A stretch of DNA of 64,000 nt from Oharaeibacter diazotrophicus (lineage in GTDB: Bacteria > Pseudomonadota > Alphaproteobacteria > Rhizobiales > Pleomorphomonadaceae), in assembly GCF_004362745.1 (NCBI RefSeq), contig NZ_SNXY01000006.1:434001-498000 (forward strand), given 5' to 3'. Shown in pieces: positions 28,724-38,214 of the stretch. The notes beneath the pieces were generated by a model. It ran no database searches and had not been told where the DNA came from. It saw only the letters and a list, made by a program, of their open reading frames with translations. Each line of letters starts with the position of its first letter. Position 1 is the stretch's first letter. A program made the position numbers and the translations under genes.

Positions 28724-30679
28724 TCACGGTCCCTCCGCCGGCGTGAACAGTTCGAGCGTGCCGCGGCCGCGGATCTCGCGTGCACCGAGCGCGCGGAAGG
28801 AGAGGTCGGGCAGGCGGGCGCGGCAGGTCGGGCCGACGCAGATCGCCGTGCCGAGTTCCTTGTTGAGCGCCTCCAGTCGGGCGGCGGTGTTCACCGCCGC
28901 GCCGTGGGCGGTGTAGTCGAGCTTGCCGCCGGCACCGACGTCGCCGATCACCACCTCGCCGGTCTCGACGCCGACGCGCGTGCGGCCGAAGCCGGCCGCG
29001 GCGGCGTCGGGCCGGGCGCGGAACGCCTCGCCGAAGGCGACGACGGCGCGGGCGGCCTCGACCGCACGGCGCGGGTGGTCGGGAAGGTCGACCGGGGCGT
29101 TGAAGAGCGCGTGGACGGCGTCGCCGACGATCTTGTCGATCATGCCGCCGTGACCGGTGACGATCTCGACGACGCCGGCGAAATAGCCGTCTAGCAGGCG
29201 GACGAGTTCGGTCGGGCCGACGCGGTCGGTCACCGCGGTGAAACCCTCGACGTCGGTGAAGAGCGCGGTCACCTCGCGCCGCTCGCCGTCGAGCTTGACG
29301 AGGTCCGGCCGGGCGGCGATCCGCGCCACCACCGCCGGCGCCAGATGCTGCTCGAAGCGCCGGCGCAGCGCCGCCGCCTGACGCCGCGTCGACACCGCCG
29401 CCGCCGTACCGGCGGCGACCACGGCGACCAGCCCGGCGAGCGGCGGCCCGATCGGATCGACGACCCGGTCCCACCACGCCAGCGCCGCGACGGCCCCGCC
29501 CGACCAGGCGGTGCCGGCCGCGATCGTGGCGGCCGCCGCGGGCAGGGGGCCGACCGTCGCACCGAGCGCGAGGCCGAGCGCGGCGAGCACGCCGGCGGCG
29601 ACGATCTCGACGATCCACGCCGTCTCCGGCCGGTGCGGCACGCGGCCGGACAGGAGCGTCCCGAGCGCGTCGGCCTGGATCTGGACCGACGGCGCGACCG
29701 GGTCGGCGGCGGTGGCGCGCAGTGCGCCGAGTTCGGGCGCGGCGCCGCCGATCAGCACCAGCCGGTCGGCGAAGCGTGCGGCGTCGATCCGGCCGGCGAG
29801 CACGTCGGAGGCCGCGACGGTGCGGGCAGTGCGCAAGGCCGGCGGGCTCGGCCGGAAGCGCAGCGTCGCCTCGCGTCCGAGCGGCACGCGGCGGGGACCG
29901 ATCGCCAGCGTGTCCGATTCGACGACGAAGGCCGCGGCGCCCTCGCCGATCCGCAGCGTCTCCGCGGCGAGGCCGCCGGCGACCGCGTCGCCGACCGCGA
30001 CCAGCAGCGGCACCCGCCGGACCACGCCGTCGCCGTCTGCCTCCAGCGAGGCGGCGCCGAGGCCGGCGGCGTTGTCGGCGACGACCGCCAGCGGCGTCAC
30101 GGCGCCGGCGGCCGCCCATGGGGCGAGGGTGGGCGCCGCGCCGCTCACCAGCACCGGCGTCGACGGGCCGGCGTCGCCGCCGCCGAGCAGGAAGGCGGCC
30201 ACCGTCGGCGCCGCGGCCATGGCGCCGGCGAGGCGCTCGTCCGGATCGGGCAGGGCGGCGAGGGCGCCGACGAGGTCGTCGCGGCCCTCGCGTGCGGCGA
30301 GGATGGCGGCGAGCCGGGCGGGGGAGGCGCGGTCGGGTCCGGCGAACACCACGTCGACGCCGATGGCGCGCGGGCCCCCGGCCGCGACCGCCTCGACCAG
30401 CTCGGCCGTGATCTCGCGCGGCCACGGCCACGGCCCGACCGCGGCGAGGCTGGCGGCGTCGATCGCCACCACCACGACGACGCCGTCGTCCGCCGTCGGA
30501 CCGGCCGCGGCCAGCACGGCGTCGGCGGCGCTCTCGCGCCACGCGACGACGGTGCGGCCGGGCAGGGCGGCGACAACCGCAGCCCCGACGGCGAGGGCGA
30601 GGAGGCCGGCCGCGACCGGGCCGCGCCAGCCGCCGGCGCGGCCGCGCCAGGGCGGCCCCGGGAGGCGCGGAAGCCTCAC
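28724..30679 (-). CDS. CHASE2-type membrane adenylate cyclase
   Basis: 651 residues from the GTG at 30679, which overlaps the crp-like stop as GTGA. One N-terminal membrane segment (about 18-40) leads into a periplasmic CHASE2 domain (about 45-345), then two to three membrane segments (about 350-425) and a class III cyclase domain (about 465-640). Metal-binding Asp476 (FTDVEGF) and Asp520 (VGDAV) are present. Lys516 (MIDKIVGD) and Asp588 (KLDYT) are the adenine-specifying pair, so ATP is the likely substrate. It is translationally coupled to a cyclic-nucleotide-binding regulator and converges on a FecR-domain gene, a frequent partner of CHASE2 proteins. Confidence 0.9.
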   Translation of the reverse strand: MRLPRLPGPPWRGRAGGWRGPVAAGLLALAVGAAVVAALPGRTVVAWRESAADAVLAAAGPTADDGVVVVVAIDAASLAAVGPWPWPREITAELVEAVAAGGPRAIGVDVVFAGPDRASPARLAAILAAREGRDDLVGALAALPDPDERLAGAMAAAPTVAAFLLGGGDAGPSTPVLVSGAAPTLAPWAAAGAVTPLAVVADNAAGLGAASLEADGDGVVRRVPLLVAVGDAVAGGLAAETLRIGEGAAAFVVESDTLAIGPRRVPLGREATLRFRPSPPALRTARTVAASDVLAGRIDAARFADRLVLIGGAAPELGALRATAADPVAPSVQIQADALGTLLSGRVPHRPETAWIVEIVAAGVLAALGLALGATVGPLPAAAATIAAGTAWSGGAVAALAWWDRVVDPIGPPLAGLVAVVAAGTAAAVSTRRQAAALRRRFEQHLAPAVVARIAARPDLVKLDGERREVTALFTDVEGFTAVTDRVGPTELVRLLDGYFAGVVEIVTGHGGMIDKIVGDAVHALFNAPVDLPDHPRRAVEAARAVVAFGEAFRARPDAAAAGFGRTRVGVETGEVVIGDVGAGGKLDYTAHGAAVNTAARLEALNKELGTAICVGPTCRARLPDLSFRALGAREIRGRGTLELFTPAEGP

Positions 30680-31365
30680 CCCTCCTCCCCTTCCGCGACG
30701 GCGGCGAGCCGGCCCGGCCGGCAGATCAGCCCGCCCGGCACCCGCTCGATCGCGCCGGCCGCCTCGAGTTCGGCGAAGGCGCGGTTGACCTTGGGCCGGC
30801 TGGCGCCGATCACGTCCGCGATCTCGGACTGGTTGAACGGCAGCTCGAGCCGCGCCTTGCCGGCCTCGACCGGCAGGCCCTTGGCGAGCCCGAGCAGGAA
30901 GCGGGCGAGCCGGGCCTCGAGCCGGTAGAGCGCCACGGTCTCGAGCTGTTCGGTGGTGTCGCGCAGCTTGGCGCACAGCACGTCGACGAAGACGCGCGCC
31001 ACGTGCGGCCGCGCCGCGATCAGACGGTCGAGGTCGGCGCGGGCGACCGACCACAGCTCGACGTCGGTGACCGCGGTGGCGTCGGCGCTGCGCGGGCCGC
31101 CGTCGAGCACGGCGATCTCGCCGATCAGGCTGCCGGGGCCGGCGTGGCGCAGCGACAGCTCGCGGCCCTCCGGCGACAGCACCGACAGCCGGATCCGGCC
31201 GGCGGCGACCACCAGCATGTCGCGGCCGGGATCGCCGCGCTGGAACAGCACGGTCCCGGCGGGATGACCGCGCCGGCGCGCCAGGGCGGCGACGGCGGCG
31301 CGATCGTCCGGCGTCAGCGCGGCGAACAGCGCGTCGGCGGCGAGGATGTCGGCGAGCGGCGTCAT
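30676..31365 (-). CDS. Crp/Fnr-family transcriptional regulator
   Basis: 229 residues from the ATG at 31365; upstream in-frame starts add a non-conserved Arg-rich stretch. The N-terminal cyclic-nucleotide-binding domain (about 8-125) keeps the phosphate-binding cassette (Gly82-Glu83-Ile-Ala and Arg92-Ser93 in GEIAVLDGGPRSADATA). A coiled dimer helix and a C-terminal winged helix (NQSEIADVIGASRPKVNRAFAELEAAG) follow. No Fnr-type cysteine cluster is seen, so cAMP rather than oxygen is the expected signal. The overlap with the adenylate cyclase gene suggests a dedicated receptor for that enzyme. Confidence 0.92.
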   Translation of the reverse strand: MTPLADILAADALFAALTPDDRAAVAALARRRGHPAGTVLFQRGDPGRDMLVVAAGRIRLSVLSPEGRELSLRHAGPGSLIGEIAVLDGGPRSADATAVTDVELWSVARADLDRLIAARPHVARVFVDVLCAKLRDTTEQLETVALYRLEARLARFLLGLAKGLPVEAGKARLELPFNQSEIADVIGASRPKVNRAFAELEAAGAIERVPGGLICRPGRLAAVAEGEEG

Positions 31366-31467
31366 CGGTGCGGCACCCCGGCTGCGGAGGACGGTCCCGC
31401 CGCAGCCTACGCCGAATCCGCCGCGCCGTGCATCACCCCGGACGGCCCGATGCGCCATCGCGCCCGA

Positions 31468-31836
31468 TCAATCGTATTTCACGTAGGAGAAGCGCAGGTC
31501 GTCGCGTGGGGTGCCCTCGAGACCCTTGCCCTCGGTGCCCGGCTGCCACTGCACGACGTCCTCGATCTTGGTGGCGAGGGCGAAGTCCTTGTCGGTGACG
31601 CCCTTGGCGTGGTGGTTCATCAGCCGCACCTCGACCCAAGCGTAGGAGGCGGTGAGGTCCGGGTGGTGCCAGGCGGCCTCCGCGAGGTGGCCGACGGTGT
31701 TGATCACCATCAGCGTGCCCTTCCACGACGAGGTGCGGTAGGTGCGGCGGATCCAGCCGTCCTCGTAGCGCCAGTGCGGCAGTTCGCGCGCGAGACGTTC
31801 CTTGATCTCGTCCTCGGAATAGGTCTTCTCGGCCAT
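31468..31836 (-). CDS. Pterin-4a-carbinolamine dehydratase homologue
   Basis: 122 residues. The PCD/DCoH signature is complete: Glu53, His57-His58-Pro59, Tyr65, His75 and Asp84 (EAAWHHPD ... SYAWVEVRLMNHHAKGVTDKD). Classical members dehydrate 4a-hydroxytetrahydrobiopterin after phenylalanine hydroxylase. No aromatic hydroxylase is present here, and the gene is divergent from RFAP synthase at the edge of the H4MPT island, so a role in pterin metabolism linked to H4MPT is plausible but unproven. The ATG at 31836 has GGGGAGGAGG nine bases upstream. Confidence 0.9.
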   Translation of the reverse strand: MAEKTYSEDEIKERLARELPHWRYEDGWIRRTYRTSSWKGTLMVINTVGHLAEAAWHHPDLTASYAWVEVRLMNHHAKGVTDKDFALATKIEDVVQWQPGTEGKGLEGTPRDDLRFSYVKYD

Positions 31837-32010
31837 CGTTGCATCCTCCTCCCCGGGGCGCCACAGTGGCGCGGCCGCCGCCTCGCGGCGCCGGTCCGGT
31901 GAACGGAAGGTAGGCCGCTCGGTCGGGGCGGCCAAGCGGCGCAGGTGCGGTCGGACGAGAGGCGGGGCGTGCAGGGCAGCGACGAAGAGGGCCGGACCGG
32001 GGGCGACGCC

Positions 32011-32964
32011 ATGGAAGTCGCGGTGCGGGCGCCGGCCCGTCTCCACCTCGGCCTGATCGACATGAACGGCAGCCTCGGCCGACGATTCGGCTCGATCGGC
32101 CTCGCCGTCGACCGCCCGTCCTTCGCGATGACGATCCGCCGCGCCGACAGCCTCACCGCCGAAGGGCCGGAGGCCGCGCGGGCGCTGCGCTACGCCGAGG
32201 AGGCCGCGGCCTTCCACGGGATCCCCGCCCGCGGCGCCATCACCGTCACCGAGGTGATGCCCGCCCACGCCGGTTTCGGCTCCGGCACCCAGATCGCGCT
32301 CGCCATGGCGGTGGCGCTCGGCCGGCTCGCCGGCATCGCGGTCGATCCGGCGACGGTCGGCGGCGCGCTCGAGCGCGGCGCGCGCTCGGGGATCGGCGTC
32401 GCGGCCTTCCTCGCCGGCGGCTTCGTGGTCGACGGCGGCCGGCGGCCCGGCGGCGGGGTGCCGCCGGTGATCGCGCGGCTGCCCTTCCCGGAGGACTGGC
32501 GCGTCGTGCTGATGCTCGACGACGCCCACGTCGGCGTCCACGGCGCCGAGGAGGTCGAGGCCTTCCGCACCCTGGCGCCGATGGCCGACGACGCGGTCGC
32601 CCACCTCTGCCGGCTCGTGCTGATCCGCCTGCTGCCGGGCCTCGCCGAGGCCGACCTCGGCTCGGTCGGCGACGCGCTGACCGAGATCCAGGCCCGGATC
32701 GGCGACCATTTCGCGCCGGCCCAGGGTGGGCGCCGCTTCGCCAGCCCGAAGGTCGCGGCGGCGCTCGAGGCGGCCGCGGCGGCCGGCGCGGCCGGCGTCG
32801 GCCAGAGTTCGTGGGGGCCGACCGGTTTCGCGCTGGTGGGGTCCGAGGCCGCCGCCGATAACCTGATCGATACCGTTGTGCGCAACTGTCACACGGCGTC
32901 CGGCTTGAGATTCCTGGTCGCGCGGGGCAGAAACCGGGGAGCTTCGGTGGACGTCCTCGCGTGA
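32011..32964 (+). CDS. mptG: Beta-ribofuranosylaminobenzene 5'-phosphate synthase family protein (H4MPT synthesis)
   Basis: 317 residues from the ATG at 32011. It belongs to the GHMP-kinase-like RFAP synthase family, which joins 4-hydroxybenzoate or p-aminobenzoate with PRPP in the first committed step of methanopterin synthesis. Visible features are VRAPARLHLGLIDMNGSLGRRFGSIGLAV, split by the family-typical LHLGL motif, the GHMP loop PAHAGFGSGTQIALAMA, RSGIGVAAFLAGGFVVDGG and the C-terminal GVGQSSWGPTGFALV. It is the first plus-strand gene of the H4MPT island, 79 bases before mtdB. The equivalent gene in Methylorubrum extorquens AM1 is known as orf4. Confidence 0.92.
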   Translation: MEVAVRAPARLHLGLIDMNGSLGRRFGSIGLAVDRPSFAMTIRRADSLTAEGPEAARALRYAEEAAAFHGIPARGAITVTEVMPAHAGFGSGTQIALAMAVALGRLAGIAVDPATVGGALERGARSGIGVAAFLAGGFVVDGGRRPGGGVPPVIARLPFPEDWRVVLMLDDAHVGVHGAEEVEAFRTLAPMADDAVAHLCRLVLIRLLPGLAEADLGSVGDALTEIQARIGDHFAPAQGGRRFASPKVAAALEAAAAAGAAGVGQSSWGPTGFALVGSEAAADNLIDTVVRNCHTASGLRFLVARGRNRGASVDVLA

Positions 32965-33043
32965 CGGCACCGGAGGCGGGGGACAACCGCGCGCCATCCT
33001 CGCGCCACCCGTCAGTCCCATGCACCGCGTTCGGGGAATTCAG

Positions 33044-33946
33044 ATGTCGAAGACGATCCTGCACATGATCACGCCGCTCAAGCACATGAGCCCGTTCGAC
33101 GTGAACATGGCCGCGGACGCGGGCTACGACGTCATCGCCACCTACCAGAGCGTCACGCCCGACGAGGTCCGCGGCCTCGTGCAGGACGCCATCTTCTCGC
33201 GCTCGCCGTCCGACGCGGTGAAGACCGGCTTCTTCATCGCCGGCAAGAACGCCATCGTCTCGCTCGACATGATGAAGACGACGGTCGAGAGCTTCGTGCC
33301 GCCGTTCGAGATCAACGTCTTCGCCGATCCGGCAGGCTCCTTCACCACCGCCGCCGGCATGGTCGCCTCGGCCGAGAAGCTGCTCGCCGACCGCTTCGGC
33401 ACCGACCTCAAGGGCAAGCGCGTCGTGATCTACGGCGGCACCGGCGTGGTCGCCTTCTCCGCCGCCGTGATCGCCGCGCTCGAGGGCGCCTCGGTGGTGA
33501 TCACCGGTTACGACGGCATCAAGCGCGTCGCCGGCATCGCCGCCGACATGAAGGAGCGCTTCGGCGTCGACGTCGAGGCCGCCGACGGCTCCTCCTCCGA
33601 AAAGAACCTCGAGGCCGCCGCCGGCGCCGAGATCATCTTCTCCGCCGGCCCGGCCGGCGTGCAGATCCTCGACGAGCAGCAGATCCGTCAGGTCAAGAGC
33701 CTGCTGGTCGCGGCCGACGTCAACGCCGTGCCGCCCGCCGGCATCGCCGGCATCGACGTGATGGCCAACGGCGAGCCGATCCCGGGTACCGACAAGGCGC
33801 TGGCCCTCGGTGCGCTCGCCATCGGCAACGTCAAGTACCAGGCGCAGCACCTGCTGTTCAAACGCATGATCGCCACCGAGACCCCGGTCGCGCTCGACTT
33901 CCGCCACGCCTTCGAGGAGGCCCGCCGCTTCATCCGCGGCGCGTGA
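33044..33946 (+). CDS. mtdB: NAD(P)-dependent methylene-H4MPT dehydrogenase MtdB
   Basis: 300 residues from the ATG at 33044, with GGGGA six bases upstream; an upstream ATG adds eight non-conserved residues. It oxidises methylene-H4MPT to methenyl-H4MPT, the step after Fae. The opening [25 protein letters not shown] and later [19 protein letters not shown] match MtdB rather than MtdA from recalled sequences. The nucleotide-binding loop [23 protein letters not shown] and [18 protein letters not shown] are intact. A RIME-like repeat separates it from the next gene, so downstream genes may have partly independent expression. Confidence 0.96.
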   Translation: MSKTILHMITPLKHMSPFDVNMAADAGYDVIATYQSVTPDEVRGLVQDAIFSRSPSDAVKTGFFIAGKNAIVSLDMMKTTVESFVPPFEINVFADPAGSFTTAAGMVASAEKLLADRFGTDLKGKRVVIYGGTGVVAFSAAVIAALEGASVVITGYDGIKRVAGIAADMKERFGVDVEAADGSSSEKNLEAAAGAEIIFSAGPAGVQILDEQQIRQVKSLLVAADVNAVPPAGIAGIDVMANGEPIPGTDKALALGALAIGNVKYQAQHLLFKRMIATETPVALDFRHAFEEARRFIRGA

Positions 33947-33955
33947 CGCTTGTTT

Positions 33956-34070
33956 CTCGCGGTCCCGACGTGTCGGGACCGTGAGAGCCTTCGGCCATCC
34001 GGCCGGCGCCCGGTCGGGCGCTCCTCGCACGCAAAGGGCCGACTTGAGGTCGGACCTCTGCGAACTCGGC
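33956..34070 (+). repeat. RIME-like intergenic repeat, copy C
   Basis: Same orientation as copy A. It holds a first hairpin (GCGGTCCCGAC/GTCGGGACCGT, about 33959-33982), the GCGCCCG central palindrome (about 34008-34023) and a third hairpin (GGCCGAC...GTCGGACC, about 34037-34055). It lies between mtdB and the ATP-grasp gene, both on the plus strand, so it could attenuate transcription or stabilise the upstream mRNA inside the H4MPT operon. Confidence 0.8.
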
Positions 34071-34179
34071 AAGGGCCGCCCGCGGCCGCGGATCGCACCC
34101 GCGGCCCGGACGTCCCGTATCCGGCCGGCCCCGTCGCGGCGATCCGCACGGGGCCGCCGTCGTCTCGGGGAAGGGACCC

Positions 34180-35298
34180 GTGAGCGACGCCCGTCCGTCC
34201 GTGCTGGTGATCGCCCAGTCCGCCCGCGCTCTGGCATCCGCCGCGACGCGCGCCGGCCTGCGGCCGCTCGCCGTCGATTTCTTCGCCGACGACGACACCG
34301 CCGCGCTCGGCCCCGTCGAGCGGGTCGCGGGCGGTTTCCGCTGCGGCTTCACCCGCCGGAATCTCCTGCCCGCGATCGATCGTCTGCTCGCCCGCACGGG
34401 GGCGGCACCGACGGCACTGGTGCTCGGCTCCGGCTTCGAGGACCGGCCGCGGCTGATCGCCCGGCTCGCCGAACGCTGGCCGCTCGCCGGCTGCGGCGCC
34501 GATGCGGTCGCGGCGGTGAAGGCACCGGAGGGATTCGCCGCCGCCTGCGCCGACCTCGGCATTCCCCATCCGCCGATCGCCCGCGTCGTGCCGAAGGAGG
34601 GCGCCTTCCTGGTCAAGCGCCGCGCCGGCACCGGCGGCGTCCACGTCCGCCCCGCCGCGCCCGGCCCCGTCCCGGCCGGCCATTACGCGCAGGCGCGGGT
34701 GCCGGGCACGCCGACGTCGGCGCTGGTGCTGGCGGACGGCCGGGGCGGGCGCGTGCTCGCCTATTCGCGCCAGTGGGCCGATCCCTCCCCCGACGCCCCG
34801 TTCCGTTTCGCCGGCGTGGTCGGCCCGGTCGCGCCGCCGCCGGCCGACGCGGCGATCCGCGCCGCCGCCGACGCCCTGGCGCGCCGCTTCGGTCTCGTCG
34901 GCCTCGTCTCACTCGACATGCTGGTCGACGGCGCCGACTGGTGGGCGCTCGAGGTCAATCCGCGACCGGGTGCTTCGCTCGACGCTTTAGATATAGTCGA
35001 CAAACCATTGTTGGGAATGCACATCGCCGCCTGCCGTGGCGGGCCGGTGCCGCCGCCAGCCATCGATGCGACAATTCGCGCGACGCTGGTGACCTACGCG
35101 ACGGCGGATATTCGCGTGCCGTCGGCGCCGGTTTGGCCGCCCCACGTTCTCGACCGGCCGGCCGCCGGATCGACCGTCTCGGCGGGCTGGCCGATCGCCA
35201 CCGTCGTCGCGGAGGCGGCCGACGAGACGTCCGCGCGGAGGCTCGCCGAAGAACGGGCCGTGGCCTTGAAACGAAGTTTGGGGGAAAGCGAGCGATGA
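34180..35298 (+). CDS. ATP-grasp protein of the H4MPT island (OrfY-like)
   Basis: 372 residues from a GTG at 34180 with GGGGAAGGGA upstream. ATP-grasp features include [17 protein letters not shown] (nucleotide-binding lysine and glycine loop, about 145-162) and [17 protein letters not shown] (metal-binding Glu/Asn, about 265). It matches in position the gene called orfY between mtdB and mch in Methylorubrum extorquens, needed for H4MPT-linked C1 metabolism but of unknown reaction. By family it should form an amide or peptide bond between a carboxylate and an amine. Its stop overlaps the mch start as ATGA. Confidence 0.82.
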   Translation: MSDARPSVLVIAQSARALASAATRAGLRPLAVDFFADDDTAALGPVERVAGGFRCGFTRRNLLPAIDRLLARTGAAPTALVLGSGFEDRPRLIARLAERWPLAGCGADAVAAVKAPEGFAAACADLGIPHPPIARVVPKEGAFLVKRRAGTGGVHVRPAAPGPVPAGHYAQARVPGTPTSALVLADGRGGRVLAYSRQWADPSPDAPFRFAGVVGPVAPPPADAAIRAAADALARRFGLVGLVSLDMLVDGADWWALEVNPRPGASLDALDIVDKPLLGMHIAACRGGPVPPPAIDATIRATLVTYATADIRVPSAPVWPPHVLDRPAAGSTVSAGWPIATVVAEAADETSARRLAEERAVALKRSLGESER

Positions 35299-36272
35299 AC
35301 GATGCGGTGAAGCGGCCGAGCGTGGGAGCGCTCGCGGCACCCCTGGTCGACGCCCTGGCGGCGGACGCCGGGCGCCTGCGCCTGAAGGTGTCCACCGGCC
35401 CGCTCGGCTGCCGGCTGATCGATGCCGGCGCCGCGGTGCCGGGTGGTCTCGAGGTCGGCCGCCGGCTGACCGAGATCTGCCTCGGCGGCCTCGGCCAGGT
35501 CTCGATCGTGCCGTCGGTGGCGGCGCTGTCGGCGTGGCCCCATTCGATCCAGGTCGGCTCGGCCGACCCGGTGATCGGCTGCCTCGGCAGCCAGTACGCC
35601 GGCTGGGCGCTCGCCGGCGGCGAGGACGACCCGAACTGGTTCGCGCTCGGCTCCGGCCCCGGCCGCGCCACCGCCGCGGTCGAGACGCTCTACGAAGAAC
35701 TCGGCTACCGCGACGCCTCGCCCGACGTGGCGCTGGTGCTCGAGACCGGCGCGCCGCCGCCGGAGAGCATCGTCCGCAAGGTGATGGAGGCCACCGGCGC
35801 CGCGCCCGAGCGCATCACCTTCCTCTACGCCCCGACCCAGAGCCTCGCCGGCTCGACCCAGGTCGTCGGCCGCGTGCTCGAGGTGGCGCTGCACAAGGTC
35901 CACACGCTGCACTTCCCGCTGGAGCGGGTGATCGACGGCATCGGCCTCGCGCCGCTGGCGCCGCCGGCGCCGGACTTCGTCAAGGCGATGGGCCGCACCA
36001 ACGACGCCATCATCTACGGCGGCCGGGTCCACCTCTTCGTCACCGGCCCCGACGGCGACGCCGAGACGCTGGCGAACGACCTGCCGAGCCGCACCTCGCG
36101 CGATTACGGCCTGCCGTTCGCCGAGGTGTTCCAGAAATTCAACGGCGACTTCTACGCCATCGACGGCGCGCTGTTCTCGCCCGCCGAAGTGGTGGTGACG
36201 GCGGTCGAGAGCGGGCGTAGCTTCCGCGGCGGTGCGCTCGCTCCCGAACTCGTCGATGCCTCGTTCTCCTGA
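35295..36272 (+). CDS. mch: Methenyl-H4MPT cyclohydrolase
   Basis: 325 residues, normal for Mch. It interconverts methenyl-H4MPT and formyl-H4MPT between MtdB and the formyltransferase/hydrolase complex. Family segments seen are [60 protein letters not shown] and [17 protein letters not shown]. The ATG at 35295 is fixed by the ATGA overlap with the preceding ATP-grasp gene. The next gene starts inside its 3' end, so orfY, mch, the RimK-like gene and the CitG-like gene form one tightly coupled operon. Confidence 0.97.
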   Translation: MNDAVKRPSVGALAAPLVDALAADAGRLRLKVSTGPLGCRLIDAGAAVPGGLEVGRRLTEICLGGLGQVSIVPSVAALSAWPHSIQVGSADPVIGCLGSQYAGWALAGGEDDPNWFALGSGPGRATAAVETLYEELGYRDASPDVALVLETGAPPPESIVRKVMEATGAAPERITFLYAPTQSLAGSTQVVGRVLEVALHKVHTLHFPLERVIDGIGLAPLAPPAPDFVKAMGRTNDAIIYGGRVHLFVTGPDGDAETLANDLPSRTSRDYGLPFAEVFQKFNGDFYAIDGALFSPAEVVVTAVESGRSFRGGALAPELVDASFS

Positions 36273-37191
36273 TCCGTCCGACCCCGTCGTCATCTTCACC
36301 GACACCGCCGACTGGCACCTGCGTCGCCTCTCCGCCGCCCTCGGGCGGCGCGGGGTGACGCCGGTGGTGGCCTCCCTGTCCGACTGCGCCTTCGCGGTCG
36401 GCGCGGGCGAGCCGGTGCGGATCCCTGGCCTCGCCGGCCGCCGGCCGCGCGCCGTCATGGTGCGCGGCATCGCCGCCGGCAGCTTCGAGGCGATCACCAT
36501 GCGCCTCGGCGTGCTGCACGAGCTCGAGGCCGTCGGTGTCACCGTGTGGAACCCGCCCCGGGCGGTCGAGCGCTGCTGCGACAAGGGCGCCACCAGCGTC
36601 GCCCTGGTCCGCGCCGGCCTGCCGACGCCGGACGGCCTCGTCACCGAGAGCGAGCCGCAGGCGCGCGCCTTCGCGGCCGAGGTGCTGGCGGCGGGCGGGG
36701 CGGTCGTGGTGAAGCCGCTGTTCGGCTCGCAGGGCAAGGGCATCCGCCGCCTGACCGACATCGCCGACTTCCCCGGGCGCGAGGAGGTCGCGGGCGTCTG
36801 GTACCTGCAGCGCTTCGTGGCGCGGCCGGGCGGCCGCTTCCGCGACTTCCGCGTCTTCGTCTCCGGCGGCCGGGTGGTCGCCGGCATGATCCGCGCCGGC
36901 GAGACCTGGCTCACCAATGTCCACCAGGGCGCGACGCCCGAGCCCTTCGTGGTCGGTCCCGAGGCGGCGCGGCTGGCGCTGACCGCGGCGGCGGCCGTCG
37001 GAGCCGCCTTCGCCGGCGTCGACCTGATCGAGGACGGCGACCGCGGCCTCGCGGTGCTCGAGGTCAACTCGATGCCGGCGTGGCACGGGCTCCAGAAGGT
37101 CGCCGGCCGCGACGTTGCCGCCGCCCTCGTCGACGACTTCCTCGCCGCGGCCGGCATCGCCGTGCCAGAGTCGGCGGAGGAGCCGGCGTGA
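36256..37191 (+). CDS. RimK-like ATP-grasp ligase of the H4MPT island (Orf5-like)
   Basis: 311 residues from the ATG at 36256, which overlaps mch by 17 bases; a GTG at 36232 is an alternative. The ATP-grasp fold of the RimK/glutathione-synthase group is clear: [56 protein letters not shown] and [17 protein letters not shown]. RimK-type enzymes add glutamate to acceptors; addition of glutamate-like groups to a C1 cofactor is possible but unproven. It has the position of orf5 after mch in Methylorubrum extorquens. Its stop overlaps the next start as GTGA. Confidence 0.85.
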   Translation: MPRSPDPSDPVVIFTDTADWHLRRLSAALGRRGVTPVVASLSDCAFAVGAGEPVRIPGLAGRRPRAVMVRGIAAGSFEAITMRLGVLHELEAVGVTVWNPPRAVERCCDKGATSVALVRAGLPTPDGLVTESEPQARAFAAEVLAAGGAVVVKPLFGSQGKGIRRLTDIADFPGREEVAGVWYLQRFVARPGGRFRDFRVFVSGGRVVAGMIRAGETWLTNVHQGATPEPFVVGPEAARLALTAAAAVGAAFAGVDLIEDGDRGLAVLEVNSMPAWHGLQKVAGRDVAAALVDDFLAAAGIAVPESAEEPA

Positions 37192-38030
37192 GCGCGCTCG
37201 GCGAGCGGATCGAGACCGCGTTCCGCGCCGCCTGCGCCGCGGAACTCCGGGCGATCAAGCCCGGCAACGTCCACGACCACGCCCCCGGTCACCGCATGAC
37301 GGTGGCCGACTTCGAGGTCAGCGCCGACGTCTCGGCGCCGCATCTCGCCCGGCCCGGCGCCGGGGTCGGCGCCCGGATCGAGGGGGCGGTGACGGCGACG
37401 ATCGCCGCGGTCGGCCAGAACACCAACCTCGGCATCCTGCTCTTGTGCGCCCCGCTGGCGCTCGCCTTCGAGACCCTCGGCGGCACCACGGACGAGGCGG
37501 CGCTGCGCGCCCGGCTCGCCGAAGTCCTCGCCGCCACCTCGGTCGACGACGCCGCGGCGGCGTTCCAGGCCATCGTCGCGGCGAATCCCGGCGGGCTCGG
37601 ATCGGCGCCCGAAGGCGACGTCGGCGGCCCAGCCATCGTCACTTTGACGGAGGCCATGGCGCTCGCCGCCGAACGCGACCGCATCGCGCGACAATACGTC
37701 ACGACCTTCGCCGACGTCTTCGAGACCGGACTTGTCACGCATCGGCGGGCCATGGTGTCGCACGCGCGCCCGTCCTGGGTCACCGCGAGCGTGTACTTCG
37801 CCTTCGCCGCGGGCTTTCCCGACACGCATGTCGAGCGCAAGCACGGTGCGGCCACCGCGGCGGCGGTGCGGGCGGAATTCGCGGAACACCGGGCTTTCTG
37901 CGCGGCCGAGGACCTGCCGGCGCTGCTCGAATTCGATCGCGGGTTGAAGAGGCGGGGTATCAATCCCGGTACGTCGGCCGACCTCACGGTAGCGACCGAG
38001 TTCGTCGGACATCTCCTGTGGAATAAGTGA
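37188..38030 (+). CDS. CitG/MdcB-like triphosphoribosyl-dephospho-CoA synthase family protein (Orf7-like)
   Basis: 280 residues from the GTG at 37188, set by a GTGA overlap with the preceding gene. CitG-family features include the N-terminal AIKPGNVHDHAPGHRMTVADF (compare KPGLVD in CitG), the loop GQNTNLGILLLCAPLALA and the late acidic helix region GINPGTSADLTVATEFV. True CitG makes the citrate lyase cofactor precursor; no citrate or malonate lyase genes are near. The position between the RimK-like gene and fae is that of orf7 in Methylorubrum extorquens, so a cofactor-assembly role in the H4MPT pathway is likely, chemistry unknown. Confidence 0.85.
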   Translation: MSALGERIETAFRAACAAELRAIKPGNVHDHAPGHRMTVADFEVSADVSAPHLARPGAGVGARIEGAVTATIAAVGQNTNLGILLLCAPLALAFETLGGTTDEAALRARLAEVLAATSVDDAAAAFQAIVAANPGGLGSAPEGDVGGPAIVTLTEAMALAAERDRIARQYVTTFADVFETGLVTHRRAMVSHARPSWVTASVYFAFAAGFPDTHVERKHGAATAAAVRAEFAEHRAFCAAEDLPALLEFDRGLKRRGINPGTSADLTVATEFVGHLLWNK

Positions 38031-38050
38031 GACTACGTATATGCCGTGGC

Positions 38051-38079
38051 TTGCCGGGCCCGGGCACGGGCAGTACGTT
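38051..38079 (+). promoter_or_regulatory. Candidate promoter of fae
   Basis: TTGCCG (38051-38056), 17 bases, TACGTT (38074-38079) is the best -35/-10-like pair in the 184-base gap before fae, and would give a leader of about 130 bases. The assignment is weak, but a separate promoter fits the very high expression known for Fae in methylotrophs. Confidence 0.3.
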
Positions 38080-38214
38080 CCCAAGTGTCTGGTATCTCCT
38101 CGTACTCCGGCAAACCGGTTTGGATCGCTCCAAGCGCCGACAACAAGGATGAACGGGGCACGGCGGTCACGGAGACGATCGCCGTGTAGATCACTTTACT
38201 GGGAGGTTTGACCG

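Noticed and set aside
33044-33946. Assignment as MtdA (NADP-specific) instead of MtdB
   Set aside because: The N-terminus ([18 protein letters not shown]) and [10 protein letters not shown]-like regions match MtdB from recall, and neighbours are H4MPT genes.
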